A DNA stretch of 30,747 bases from Mikrocytos mackini (taxonomy: Eukaryota > Endomyxa > Ascetosporea > Mikrocytida > Mikrocytiidae). A program made the position numbers and the translations under genes. Positions 1-9,377 of the stretch are shown piece by piece (the stretch's first letter is position 1; each line of letters begins with the position of its first letter). The stretch is from NCBI GenBank assembly GCA_030180075.1, contig JASNJN010000028.1, forward strand, positions 1 through 30,747. The letters run 5' to 3'. Under the pieces are notes generated by a model. The model was not told the DNA's origin and searched no databases. It saw only the letters and a program-made list of their open reading frames with translations.

Positions 1-514
1 ATCTCATTTGACAAGGTGGTTCCCACAACAGGACCGCTCCATAGCAGTGAACCNAAGAGATACACACTCAACAAAATAAATAAATATTAAATCAGATGCA
101 AACTTTTACTTTTGATGGTTTGTTTATGTATTGTATAATACAGAATACAAACTTTTATTTCAATTATTTTCATATAACATATTTAATAATATATACTTTA
201 AGTTTTTTTAAATTTCTTCATATTTCTATACAAATTTTGCTCAATCGCCATCCAAACATTTCCCAGAAATTCTAATTGATATCTGTTTAATACATTTAAT
301 TTAAATAAGCGGAATGGTTTGGAAATTTCTGAAATATATATCTCAGGCAGTCGAGAACTTTGTTTCTAGGAATTGTCAATTTAATAAAATTTGTTATTTG
401 GATATATGCCGTTTTAGATAGCTAACAATTTAATAGTTAAACACGATATATTTAAATGACAGGTTGATACAAAATCAACATTGGCATTAAGTCTTTAATT
501 ATTATTAACTAGAC
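1..514. other. AT-rich non-coding stretch
   Basis: No credible reading frame is present. The first ~60 bases are less AT-rich than the rest and include an N at 54, so they may be the end of an element lying mostly outside the window. The remainder is AT-rich DNA in which I see no repeat or gene. Confidence 0.5.
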
Positions 515-694
515 TAGAGTTCCCAAAATTCTCGAACCTAAAATTTATCGAGAATCGAGAAACGGATTTATGGCCATATTTCCCGGGAAATGAGAAAAAA
601 TTCTCGAAATTCTCGAAAATTTTCGAGAATTTTAGACATAAAAAGTCCAGTTCCCGGGATTCGAGAAATCGATTCCCGGGAATTGGGAACTCTA
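515..694. mobile_element. hAT-type MITE, 180 bp
   Basis: The unit starts TAGAGTTCCCAAAATTC and ends in the inverted form AATTGGGAACTCTA. It is flanked by a perfect 8-bp direct repeat, AACTAGAC, at 507-514 and 695-702. Eight-base duplications and TAGAG-type ends are typical of hAT transposons. The interior is rich in TTCTCGA and CCCGGGA blocks in both orientations, so most of the element could fold on itself. It has no coding capacity; the frame that crosses it is an accident. It was presumably mobilised by a hAT transposase encoded elsewhere. The related ends TAGAGTTTCC at 15826 and GGAAACTCTA at 17668 belong to a similar family. Confidence 0.92.
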
Positions 695-839
695 AACTAG
701 ACAAGACATAACAATTGAACAATCTCGTGACGTTTGATACAATAAAGTCAAAAAGATGTTTTACAATTTAGATTTTCATGTGAATAGAAAAACATCGTAA
801 AATAATCTTTTGTTTTCGGTTTTTAATTAAATAATTTTA

Positions 840-1222
840 AAATACGTCGTGTCTCTTTGCACCAAAATTACGTGTTAAAATAAACCTGTTTTAGAAGAGT
901 ATTGTCTTTATATACAAGATGTTAGCTTGTATATCGAATTTGGCACGTCAAAACCTTCTTGTTTTGATTAATTGGGTTTTGTATTAAAAAATTATTTTTG
1001 TTATTTATCTTATACAAAGCGTGTTATGTCGATAACAAATAACTCTCATAATCATTGTTATAGATGTTGGATACTGTAATAAACAAAACTTACATGGAAC
1101 ATTTTAAATTTTAAACTCCAAAAAGATTGTCTGCTATTGTACTCATCTACACACATCAAATACCCACAGCAACAAGACAACAAACTTATACTAACAACAC
1201 ACCATACATCATGCATAATAAT
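840..1222. repeat. MULE left terminal inverted repeat
   Basis: 383 bp, starting AAATACGTCGTGTCTC. It matches the reverse complement of 4076-4458 with differences such as ACCAAAATT versus ACCGAAATT. It contains the promoter-like block ATTTTAAATTTTAAACTCC and, at its inner end, the same ATG (1211-1213) that starts the transposase in the other arm. Here that ATG opens only a 12-codon frame. Confidence 0.93.
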
Positions 1223-1627
1223 AGAACCAACAAGAGTATTATGAAGTAATAAATGAGCTGAGGACATTTGTGGATTCCCTACGAAATATACAATAAACAT
1301 ACGACATGCACTAAAAGACCAACCCCATATAAGGCTGAAGTAGACTACTTTACAATTTAAATATGATTGAATACACGAAATTACTTCTTATTGAAAATCT
1401 TACATAAACTAAGTCTAACATTTGATTGATATTTGGGTATACTGTATGAAATGTAAGTATTATGTTTATAAGAAGAAATCGGAAATACTTTAAAAGTCAT
1501 ACAACATCCATATTTCAATAATGATAACAATCCAATATCATTAAAGAGTTAAAATTTGTCAATATATTTTGTTATATTTGAATCAAAATACCATTAAATT
1601 CTAATTGTTTGTAACTTATTAGTTTAG

Positions 1628-4087
1628 TTATTTAATATACTCATCTTTGCTCTTTGGTAATCCGATTACGTTATTAACAGTACCCTTTGGTCGTCCCTTA
1701 GGTTTCTTAGTTTCAATATCAAAATTTTTCGGTAGTTCTTCATAATGTTCCGATATTGAACTTTTGAATTTCTTTATGTTTGTATCCGGTACTTCTACGT
1801 CATTTCGTTGGTCTATACATGATGACAACAGTGTAATATCTTCTGTAGTAATAGTTTTTTTGGGTGTTTGATTTGTTTTTTTCTTAAAATTTACTATTTT
1901 CATATTTTCATCTTCTTCGAATTCAAGCGATTTGTCTGTGAACTTTTTCATTTCATGTTTATTAATCCCACAATCATCTATGTTATATGGTTTATTTGTA
2001 ATATTATTTGATTTTAAATGTAACTTTTCTTTGTTATTCACAATTGACTCGTTTAACTCTTGCGATAAGTTCAACTCTCCTACCTGATCCAAAATTTTGT
2101 TTATTTCATTTTCTTTTGCCTTTGACAAGAAATTGTCCCATTTTGAAATAAATTTCATATAGCGTTCAAATGTATTATTAGATTTCATAAGTATAACATT
2201 GTTTATTTTGTCAGATATGGATTTCAAGTTTTTATATTTTTCGCCTTTTGTTAGTTTTTTTCGTTCTTCTATAATTATGGTTTCTCCAGGCCGATTCATA
2301 TTATCATTCTTAAACTTTCCCAGAAGTGATAGGGATGTTTCACTTGCTGCTGAAATAAAATCATTGAAATGGGATCTGGTGTTGTACGTATGATAAAATC
2401 GCTGAATATTCTCAAAGCGACATTGGATAAGCAAATGAGAGCAAGGGATTCCTTCCCTTTTTGTTAGACCGCATGAGCAATTAGATATATTCGTGGAGTA
2501 TTTATCCTGTGATAGAGGGAAGTGTGCTGTATGAATTTTTTTGTATTGCTCTATTGTCTTTTTATAAGCGCTGGGAGTTACAAAATTATAGATGTAACTG
2601 ATTTGGTTCTCTTCTATATAGTGAACTTTGACTAAGCTTTGTCGATATTTCTGAGAGATTAAATTGAGGTCGTATTTGTGAAATTTAGTAAGTTCGTCCA
2701 GCGAAATATGGAAAGGTTGTTTAAGAAGACAGATTTTCTTCAACTTCCCGAAATAGCGTTCAACCCTATTAGTTGTTGATACACCATGAAGAAAATCATC
2801 ATTACTAATGAACAAATTCCACTCATAAACTATAGACATCCAATTCTTCATTACATATTCCTTTACTTTGCCATTTCTAATTTTATTACACAATCGCTTT
2901 ACTTCCAAAAGGCTTTTTGCATATACCATTTGTTGAAAAGTTTTACAACAAAATCTTTTTTCTTTAAGACTGATTTCAAACTTATCCGTTGTAACTTCTC
3001 TTCCAAATGACCGTAGTACATGGAACCTACACAATCTTAACTTAACTTGGGGAAATATAGTTTTAATGGCCCCTCTTTCCGAAATATCTTTATCAGTGAA
3101 AACGATTTCCAAATTGTGACACAAAGGGTTCTTCTGTCTAAAAATCGATAATCCTTGTTCTAACAATATCTTAGATTCGCAATACAAAAACATCCAAAGA
3201 ATAGGGATTGTATTGTTATCACCATCCACTGTCATTACCGCAAAAAATGAAAACCCATTTGATGATATACCGTGTGTCGAGTCTACAAGTAGGATTTTAT
3301 TGTAAAACTCAAATGTTGTTTTCATAAAAGTGTCCTGAAATAAAACTCCTTTTAAACTTTTCTTATCATCCATTATATAGTGGACATTTCCCATTCCCTC
3401 TAGTTTTAAAGCTATTTCAGAGAATTCTTGTTTTGGAGCGTTTCGAATATGATTATGTATTTTCTTTGTAGAAATATGTATTCCGGTTTTATTGCTTAGT
3501 TGGTTACCTAAAGCCGAGATAGATGCTTTTGCTGAAATGGCGTCATTTAAATATTTAGAAATTTCGGTGTTAAAGCGGAATTTCGTGTTATATATGATAT
3601 CTGGCATAGGTACATGTGTATGAGCAAACGTAAGCTTATAGATCTTTAGTTTTAATATGTTATTCTCAATTTGTAGAGTAAGTACCATTTCAAAGGGACA
3701 TCCACATTTGTAAGAACTACATAGCCTACTTCTTTGTCTAGACGTCCTCCGGGTTCCAAAAAAACACTCAAACAAAATTCTTTCGTATTTGTATTTTTCT
3801 TCAATATTAACAAGTGATATGTTATTTGCTTTGGAAGTTTTAATGTAATTTTTAATTCTTTTCGAACAGGTTTCGTATTTGAATAAATATGATCGTTTTA
3901 TAGAAAGCCACTGTGATGTTAAAAGCCAGTATTCCTTGAGGCCCTGGCATAGTGATTCTAAATCCTCAATGTTTTGAAGAGAATGCAGACCACGTCGATC
4001 GTCGTCATTATTATCATCGCAGTCTTTGAACGATAATTGGTGTGAAATATCTTGGTAGTCAGGGGTAATGAGGTGATTATTATGCAT
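1628..4087 (-). CDS. MULE transposase with SWIM zinc finger and AT-hook
   Basis: Predicted 819-residue transposase, started at the ATG at 4087; the open frame extends further upstream but only with a TTG. The RNase H-like DDE core has D269 (motif LLVDSTHG), D332/D334 (motif FTDKD, followed by a CRFH segment) and a candidate glutamate E443 in RVERYFGKLK. The SWIM finger follows as C537-x-C539...C549-x-H551. The last ~25 residues hold an AT-hook, KGRPKG (797-802). A basic, Cys-containing N-terminal DNA-binding region precedes the core. This order is that of MULE/FAR1/ZSWIM-type transposases. The enzyme would bind the TIRs in the nucleus and cut and paste the element. The frame has no stops and the signature residues are present, so activity is plausible. 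Confidence 0.92.
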   Translation of the reverse strand: MHNNHLITPDYQDISHQLSFKDCDDNNDDDRRGLHSLQNIEDLESLCQGLKEYWLLTSQWLSIKRSYLFKYETCSKRIKNYIKTSKANNISLVNIEEKYKYERILFECFFGTRRTSRQRSRLCSSYKCGCPFEMVLTLQIENNILKLKIYKLTFAHTHVPMPDIIYNTKFRFNTEISKYLNDAISAKASISALGNQLSNKTGIHISTKKIHNHIRNAPKQEFSEIALKLEGMGNVHYIMDDKKSLKGVLFQDTFMKTTFEFYNKILLVDSTHGISSNGFSFFAVMTVDGDNNTIPILWMFLYCESKILLEQGLSIFRQKNPLCHNLEIVFTDKDISERGAIKTIFPQVKLRLCRFHVLRSFGREVTTDKFEISLKEKRFCCKTFQQMVYAKSLLEVKRLCNKIRNGKVKEYVMKNWMSIVYEWNLFISNDDFLHGVSTTNRVERYFGKLKKICLLKQPFHISLDELTKFHKYDLNLISQKYRQSLVKVHYIEENQISYIYNFVTPSAYKKTIEQYKKIHTAHFPLSQDKYSTNISNCSCGLTKREGIPCSHLLIQCRFENIQRFYHTYNTRSHFNDFISAASETSLSLLGKFKNDNMNRPGETIIIEERKKLTKGEKYKNLKSISDKINNVILMKSNNTFERYMKFISKWDNFLSKAKENEINKILDQVGELNLSQELNESIVNNKEKLHLKSNNITNKPYNIDDCGINKHEMKKFTDKSLEFEEDENMKIVNFKKKTNQTPKKTITTEDITLLSSCIDQRNDVEVPDTNIKKFKSSISEHYEELPKNFDIETKKPKGRPKGTVNNVIGLPKSKDEYIK

Positions 4088-4458
4088 GATGTATGGTGTG
4101 TTGTTAGTATAAGTTTGTTGTCTTGTTGCTGTGGGTATTTGATGTGTGTAGATGAGTACAATAGCAGACAATCTTTTTGGAGTTTAAAATTTAAAATGTT
4201 CCATGTAAGTTTTGTTTATTACAGTATCCAACATCTATAACAATGATTATGAGAGTTATTTGTTATCGACATAACACGCTTTGTATAAGATAAATAACAA
4301 AAATAAATTTTTAATACAAAACCCAATTAATCAAAACAAGAAGGTTTTGACGTGCCAAATTCGATATACAAGCTAACATCTTGTATATAAAGACAATACT
4401 CTTCTAAAACAGGTTTATTTTAACACGTAATTTCGGTGCAAAGAGACACGACGTATTT
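4076..4458. repeat. MULE right terminal inverted repeat, carries transposase start
   Basis: 383 bp, inverse of 840-1222. Read on the minus strand it contains the AAATTT-type block ATTTTAAATTTTAAACTCC about 85-115 nt before the transposase ATG at 4087. The promoter, leader and first four codons of the transposase therefore lie inside the TIR. Confidence 0.93.
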
Positions 4459-5573
4459 ATTTTCATCATAAATTCCCCCTTTCAAAATATCGACTTATTA
4501 ATATTTCCTTCAAAAATCAAATCTTTCAATAACTCATTTCATTTGTCCTTTTTTATTTCTATTTATTCGTGAAACTACAAAGTTATTCTTAAGCCTATCA
4601 TTATTTTAAACTTTGTTTTGTTTAAAACTACTTCTTTTATATTTTATCTTATTTGAAGATTAAAAATGCGAACTTTTAAATTCTAATAATGTAATTCTTT
4701 CCATTTATTTGTGTTAAGATCAAATATATAAGTATTACAAATTTTTAACAATTTAATAAAAAATTTGGAGTAATAAAAAGTATCTCTTATCATTCGCTAC
4801 AAATTTGTTATAGCTCTTTTCTGTTATGTTTAGAATATGTCTTTATTTCATACAGAAAAGCCCTTAATTAACTATTTCAGTGCTTGTAAAATGTAACCAA
4901 AATACTGTTGGAAAGATCTGCATATTTAAAAGTAATAGATATTAATTTGCACTGGATTTCCTGTTTAAAATTTATAAATTCATTGTTTGAGCTTTTTGTT
5001 ATTGTAGAGATGATCGAATGACTATGTGAGGTTTTGTGGAGAACCTGCTGTGCTATTATTTGTCACATAGTCGCCCGTGATGAGGTTGGGTTGAAAATCG
5101 CGAATTAAATCATGAAATTTCCCTTTGTGATTTTAAATGCTGGTTTTATCTGGTAAAGTTGTATTATATAGTTTATCATAATCTAGTTTTAATGTAGGCT
5201 TGGTATATAATTGGTAGATCTTCTGTGAGAACTTTTAATTGAAAATACTTTTCAAAATTTCCCAAGTTAAACTTTAAATTTGTATATCTTCTTTCCCAGT
5301 ATCTTCCACAAAGTCATAGTCATTCAGACTCAACAACAAACAGAATAAGCACGACATAACAATTTGTTCTTTCATTTTTGAATTTTTCATTTTTTATGTC
5401 TTATTTTCACATTGCACGGGAAATAGATAACACAAACAGCATCACAACTTATACACAAATTGATAAAACACTGCAATTAACTACTTAATACATTCTTCAC
5501 CCAAGTTGCTCATAAAATTGAGTTTTTAAATTTTCACCAGAAAAGTCACCCGAGTTTATTTTAGAACAAAGAC
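4459..5573. other. AT-rich intergenic stretch
   Basis: About 1.1 kb between the MULE and the 7TM gene. I see no gene or repeat pair. The final ~50 nt hold the block GAGTTTTTAAATTTTC, a likely promoter or leader element of the downstream gene. Confidence 0.55.
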
Positions 5574-6701
5574 ATGTATCTCTTTTTAAGCCTACCAATA
5601 CTTATAGCGAACTTAATCTTCTCATCCTTGGCATTCTACGACATTTGGAAACATTACGAATTTTCCACCTTCAAGCCTAGGCTTATTTTAGTTGCAACTC
5701 TTATATTCTCTAACATCCCATACTCTGTGGTCACTATATTCCCCGACATGATCACAAATGGCTTCCTAATGAACGACACGCTCTGTTACTTCTACGTGTT
5801 AATTTCACACTGTTTTTTCTTGAAGTACTTTGCTATTCTGGCACTAACAGCGTTTATAGGACTAATTATATTCACTAAGTACAGCGTAGCAAGACCGAAC
5901 AGAATTGGCTGGTTGTTGAATTTGGTTGTGCTAGCTTTATTTCTGTTCATTGAGTTTGTTATGATTTTTGTGAGTGGTTGGAAACAAGACGATTTCGACA
6001 TGGACTTTGGAGACAACAAACATCCAAAAAGGTGTTTGGCAGCGTCCCCAGTATTGTATACAGGCGCAGGAATAATGTCTTCTACGTGTACACTGATTTC
6101 TATTACCGCAGCTGTAGTGTTCTTAATAGAAAATTTCCGAACGAACAAACTAAAGAAGGGAACAAGTTCGAGTAGAATAAGTTTAAGCTTCTTTTTCTTT
6201 GCTGTTGCGAATTTAACTGCAATGGTAGAATGGACCATCCATGAATTTACAGGAAAACCTATGGTTAGGCCTGCAAAGTGGGTGGTACTTGACTTGGGAA
6301 AGTTGACGCCTGCAATATTTGCTGTTGTCTACCTGCTCACAGAAGCTTGGGGAAGATTGTCTAACTTGAACTTTGGAATTAGAAGAATACTGCAAATTAC
6401 TAAGTGTAGAAGATTGTTCAGAGATTATTTGTCGGACATTGGAGCGAAGAAAGCGTACGAATTAATAAGCAAGTGGGAAAAACTAAACAGTGGAAAAGTA
6501 GATACTGTTGACGTATTGGATAGACCGGGTTTGAATAAAGAAGAAGCGAACGCTTACATTGAAAAATATTTGGAATTGGAAGTTTATGGGTTTTTGTCTA
6601 CAGAAGTGTTTAATGATTTTTATTTGACATACAATTTTGGAGGTCAAATTGAAGCGAATTTGGCAGAGGAAGTAGAACTTCAACATGTGAGAAGAGGGTA
6701 A
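5574..6701 (+). CDS. Seven-transmembrane protein with RGS-like C-terminal region
   Basis: 375 residues from the ATG at 5574; the AAATTT-type block GAGTTTTTAAATTTTC lies ~45 nt upstream. Seven hydrophobic segments can be read at about residues 3-24, 35-56, 70-103, 111-136, 154-188, 200-225 and 235-260, with a short loop DDFDMDFGDNKHPKRC between TM4 and TM5. The cytosolic tail (~265-360) is helical and charged. It has the spacing of an RGS domain: RRLFRDYLSD, then ISKWEKLN, then EEANAYIEKY and a final FNDFYLTY. Proteins of 7TM-RGS layout, such as plant RGS1 and some fungal receptors, turn off heterotrimeric G-alpha proteins at the membrane. The usual G-alpha-contact Asn and aromatic residues are not obvious, so the RGS call is tentative. 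The 7TM topology is firmer. No ligand can be inferred. Confidence 0.7.
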   Translation: MYLFLSLPILIANLIFSSLAFYDIWKHYEFSTFKPRLILVATLIFSNIPYSVVTIFPDMITNGFLMNDTLCYFYVLISHCFFLKYFAILALTAFIGLIIFTKYSVARPNRIGWLLNLVVLALFLFIEFVMIFVSGWKQDDFDMDFGDNKHPKRCLAASPVLYTGAGIMSSTCTLISITAAVVFLIENFRTNKLKKGTSSSRISLSFFFFAVANLTAMVEWTIHEFTGKPMVRPAKWVVLDLGKLTPAIFAVVYLLTEAWGRLSNLNFGIRRILQITKCRRLFRDYLSDIGAKKAYELISKWEKLNSGKVDTVDVLDRPGLNKEEANAYIEKYLELEVYGFLSTEVFNDFYLTYNFGGQIEANLAEEVELQHVRRG

Positions 6702-7280
6702 ATAATGTTGCAATTTAAGTTTTGTTTGAATTAAATATACAGTGAACATTCGATACAACAAAGCTTTGTAAAATTCAATATTTTTGTTTGTTATATGCAA
6801 AATATGTTATATGAGGAATAGTTCTTGGTAGAATCTTTCAATACATACCGAAGTACGAATTTAGATCATACTTTAAATGTGTTCTTCATCTATATCAACA
6901 TTTATTCAAACATAATAAATTTTGAAAAGTGACAAAAGCTTTTTACGTCATTTGATATGGTATTTCTTTGTAAATTTCGAATTTTTTTGCAGAAAAAATA
7001 CTTTTTCAAAAATAATTTGTGTGTGGACTTCAAAATTTCTTTAAATGCCATATTCTATCTTAGAAACCACACAAAATAAAACAAATTATTTATAATCAAA
7101 ATTTTCAGAAAATTTCACATACAGTGGTCCCTGGTTAAAAACATATTTTATAAGATCACACCTCTTTAATGTCACCAAAAACGTGGGCTCCGCCTCTTTA
7201 ATTTTCAGAAATTTGATATTAAAAGTTTGTCAAAAACTCAAATCTGAAAATGGCCCAAATGTCAATATACCAGTTATCTA
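6702..7280. other. Intergenic stretch with pogo-like element ends
   Basis: No gene. Two TA-CAGT ends resembling pogo/Tigger termini occur here: CAGTGAACATTCGATAC at 6740 and CAGTGGTCCCTGGTTAAAA at 7122. Neither has a recognisable partner nearby, so these look like remnants or solo ends. Confidence 0.5.
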
Positions 7281-9130
7281 CAGTCAAACCTCGACTATCC
7301 GAAATATCTATCCGTAACTATCTTCGTAACCGTGATTTATTTTGGTGTTTTGACCGTGATTTTGGGGAAATTGTAATGTCCAGGTTTGTTTATATTGGTT
7401 AGAAATATAAATTATAAACTTGTTAGCATACTATAAAGCTATATTTAAAGTTATATATAGTATTATAGCGTGTGTTGCAAAACATTATATCAAATATTTT
7501 CAAATTTTAAAATTTATGAGAACTCACAAAAATCGGCAATGCCTCACTCACACCCAGAAGAAGAAAATATTCATTCACAAACGTGATAATAAAGGACTAA
7601 CCAAGGTTAATATGCACAGATGGGCCCAGAACCGCTTCAAAAAGCGCATAGGGTATACAACCATATCTGATACACTGGATAACTCAGAAAAATGGCTAAA
7701 CATAACTGACAGTTCAAGGAAGAAAGCAAGTGCAACGCCATTACAAGAAGTCGAAGAATTGCTCTATGAATATGTGTTAGAAGCCGAAATATTTCGAGAA
7801 CCAATTTCGAACTTAGTTTTACAAACAAAGGCACTTCATATAGCCGACGAAAAGAATATAGAAAACTTTAAAGCAAGTCAAGGGTGGTTATATAATTTTA
7901 AAAAGAGATTTTCTTTGAAAGCTTATAAGATATGTGGCGAATCGGGGGAAGTTAATTTAGAAGATTACAGAGATGAAATAGTACTGTTAAAAGAGAAATA
8001 GCATCATATCCGCCTGAATTCGTATATAACTTAGATGAAACCGCCCTTTTTTACAAATCAACTCCTTCTACAACAATCGCAACAAAATCCATATTTGGAA
8101 ACAAGCAACAAAAGGATAGAATTACAATTGCGTTTTGTTGTAACATGACAGTCTCTGTTCGTTTGGCGCCAATTATCATATATAAGTATCAAAATCCTCG
8201 TAGTCTCAAAGAATTCAAAAGGGAAGAATACTGCCATTATTACAGTAACAAAAATGGCTGGATGACCGCATTAATTTTTAATGATTTTCTTGTGAAATGG
8301 GACGAACGACTTAAACACAAAATACTTCTACTAGTGAACAATTTTTCAGGGCATTTGAAAACAGAAGGATTGGGACTTAAGAATATTAAACTACTCACAT
8401 TTCCTCCAAATACTACTTCAAAGTTACAACCCTTAGATGCTGGAATTATATCCAACTTTAAGATGAAATACAAGCAAAAACAACTTATTTATATGAATTT
8501 GAAGAGGAAACTACATGACCTTGTGAAGGAAACGAAGTGATAAATAACAATCCAGATCACACATCGAAAAATTATGGTTTAGATCTAAAACGTGCAATTG
8601 TTAGTATATCGAATATTTGGGGAGAACTTAAAAGCGAAATGATATTTAATTTCTGGAAACACACCGATATTATTCCAGCAAATGTTCTTCTTCCTGGAGA
8701 ATCTCTGGATGTTATAGGAAATTTGATCTCAACAGAGTTGGAGATTGAAATGGAAAGATTGAACGAAATAGTTGGTACTTTAAAGGATTCGGTTGATTTT
8801 GAAGCAAATGAATTTGTTAAACAAGAAGAATATATTAACTTTACAGATTACGGTGGGGAAATATTAGCCGAAGAGATATTTGATAACGATGAAGACTTGG
8901 AGGAAAGAACAACGAACAAGCAATTAATCCAGGAAGGGATTCAAAAAGGAACGGAATTCTTGGAAATATTGACAAAATTACAATTTAGAAATACGAATAC
9001 GATTATATTAGGAACTGAGAAGATAAGGTCAATGCACTCTGTACTAGAAGAACTTTTATATTCCAATTTAGCGGAATCTGACAGGAATATGATACAAAGT
9101 GGTTTAAGTAGTTATATAATCCCTCGATCT
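7281..9130 (+). mobile_element. Decayed pogo/Tigger DNA transposon, 3' end missing
   Basis: The left end is CAGTCAAACCTCGACTATCC immediately after a TA (7279-7280), as in pogo/Tigger elements. A broken CENP-B-type transposase follows. No matching right terminus is visible. The sequence runs into the 3' end of the minus-strand LINE near 9131, so the right part was probably lost or lies beyond that insertion. I did not find it on the other side of the LINE. Confidence 0.75.
7516..9130 (+). pseudogene. pogo/Tigger transposase, frameshifted, catalytic Asp lost
   Basis: The ATG at 7516 sits directly after TTCAAATTTTAAAATTT; an earlier TTG start is unlikely. The N-terminal part (7516-8001) has a CENP-B-like helix-turn-helix region with SQGWLYNFKKRF. 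A frameshift around 7986-8001 leads into the DDE core (to 8540): D1 is intact in YNLDETALFYK (codon 8034-8036), D2 is replaced by Asn in LLVNNFSGH (8337-8339), and D3 is intact in QPLDAGII (8436-8438). A second frameshift around 8535 leads to the C-terminal part, with RAIVSISNIWGELK and NFWKHTDIIP, which matches the region after the core in Tigger proteins. Two frame breaks plus the lost aspartate make it inactive. The tail after ~9100 reads into the LINE and is not part of it. Confidence 0.85.
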
Positions 9131-9377
9131 TTTTTTTTTAATTTGACAATCGGTTATTTAATTAATAACTCAGTCATCCTGCTACCGAGACCACACTCCC
9201 TGCCCGGCTGCCACCGGGCTTCTCTCCTATCCTCTTTTGGCCGCACCAGCCCTCTTGTTTCTCCCTTCTTTTCACCTGCTACCCGACTACCCAACTACCC
9301 TGCTACCCAGTTCCCTTGCTACCCGGCTACCCGGCTACCCAACTACCCTGCTACACTCTCAGGACGCTCCGTCCTTG

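Larger units (their letters stand above)
840..4458 (-). mobile_element. Complete Mutator-like (MULE) DNA transposon
   Basis: This 3.6-kb element is bounded by terminal inverted repeats of 383 bp (840-1222 and 4076-4458) with about two mismatches between arms. It contains one long transposase frame on the minus strand. Long TIRs are usual for MULEs. I could not find a convincing 9-bp target duplication: the flanks are low-complexity A/T and do not match cleanly. The near-identity of the arms and the open frame point to a recent insertion that may still be active. The non-coding interior between the left TIR and the ORF (1223-1627) is AT-rich without recognisable content. Confidence 0.93.

Noticed and set aside
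495-722. 75-residue plus- or minus-strand frame over the first MITE
   Set aside because: It spans the hAT MITE and its flanks; the coding appearance comes from TTCTCGA repeats.
4088-4171. Longer N-terminus of the MULE transposase
   Set aside because: It begins at a TTG and reads through the TIR leader; the first ATG at 4087 is preferred.
5792-6238. 148-residue antisense frame inside the 7TM gene
   Set aside because: A shadow of the coding strand with no domain and no promoter-like block.
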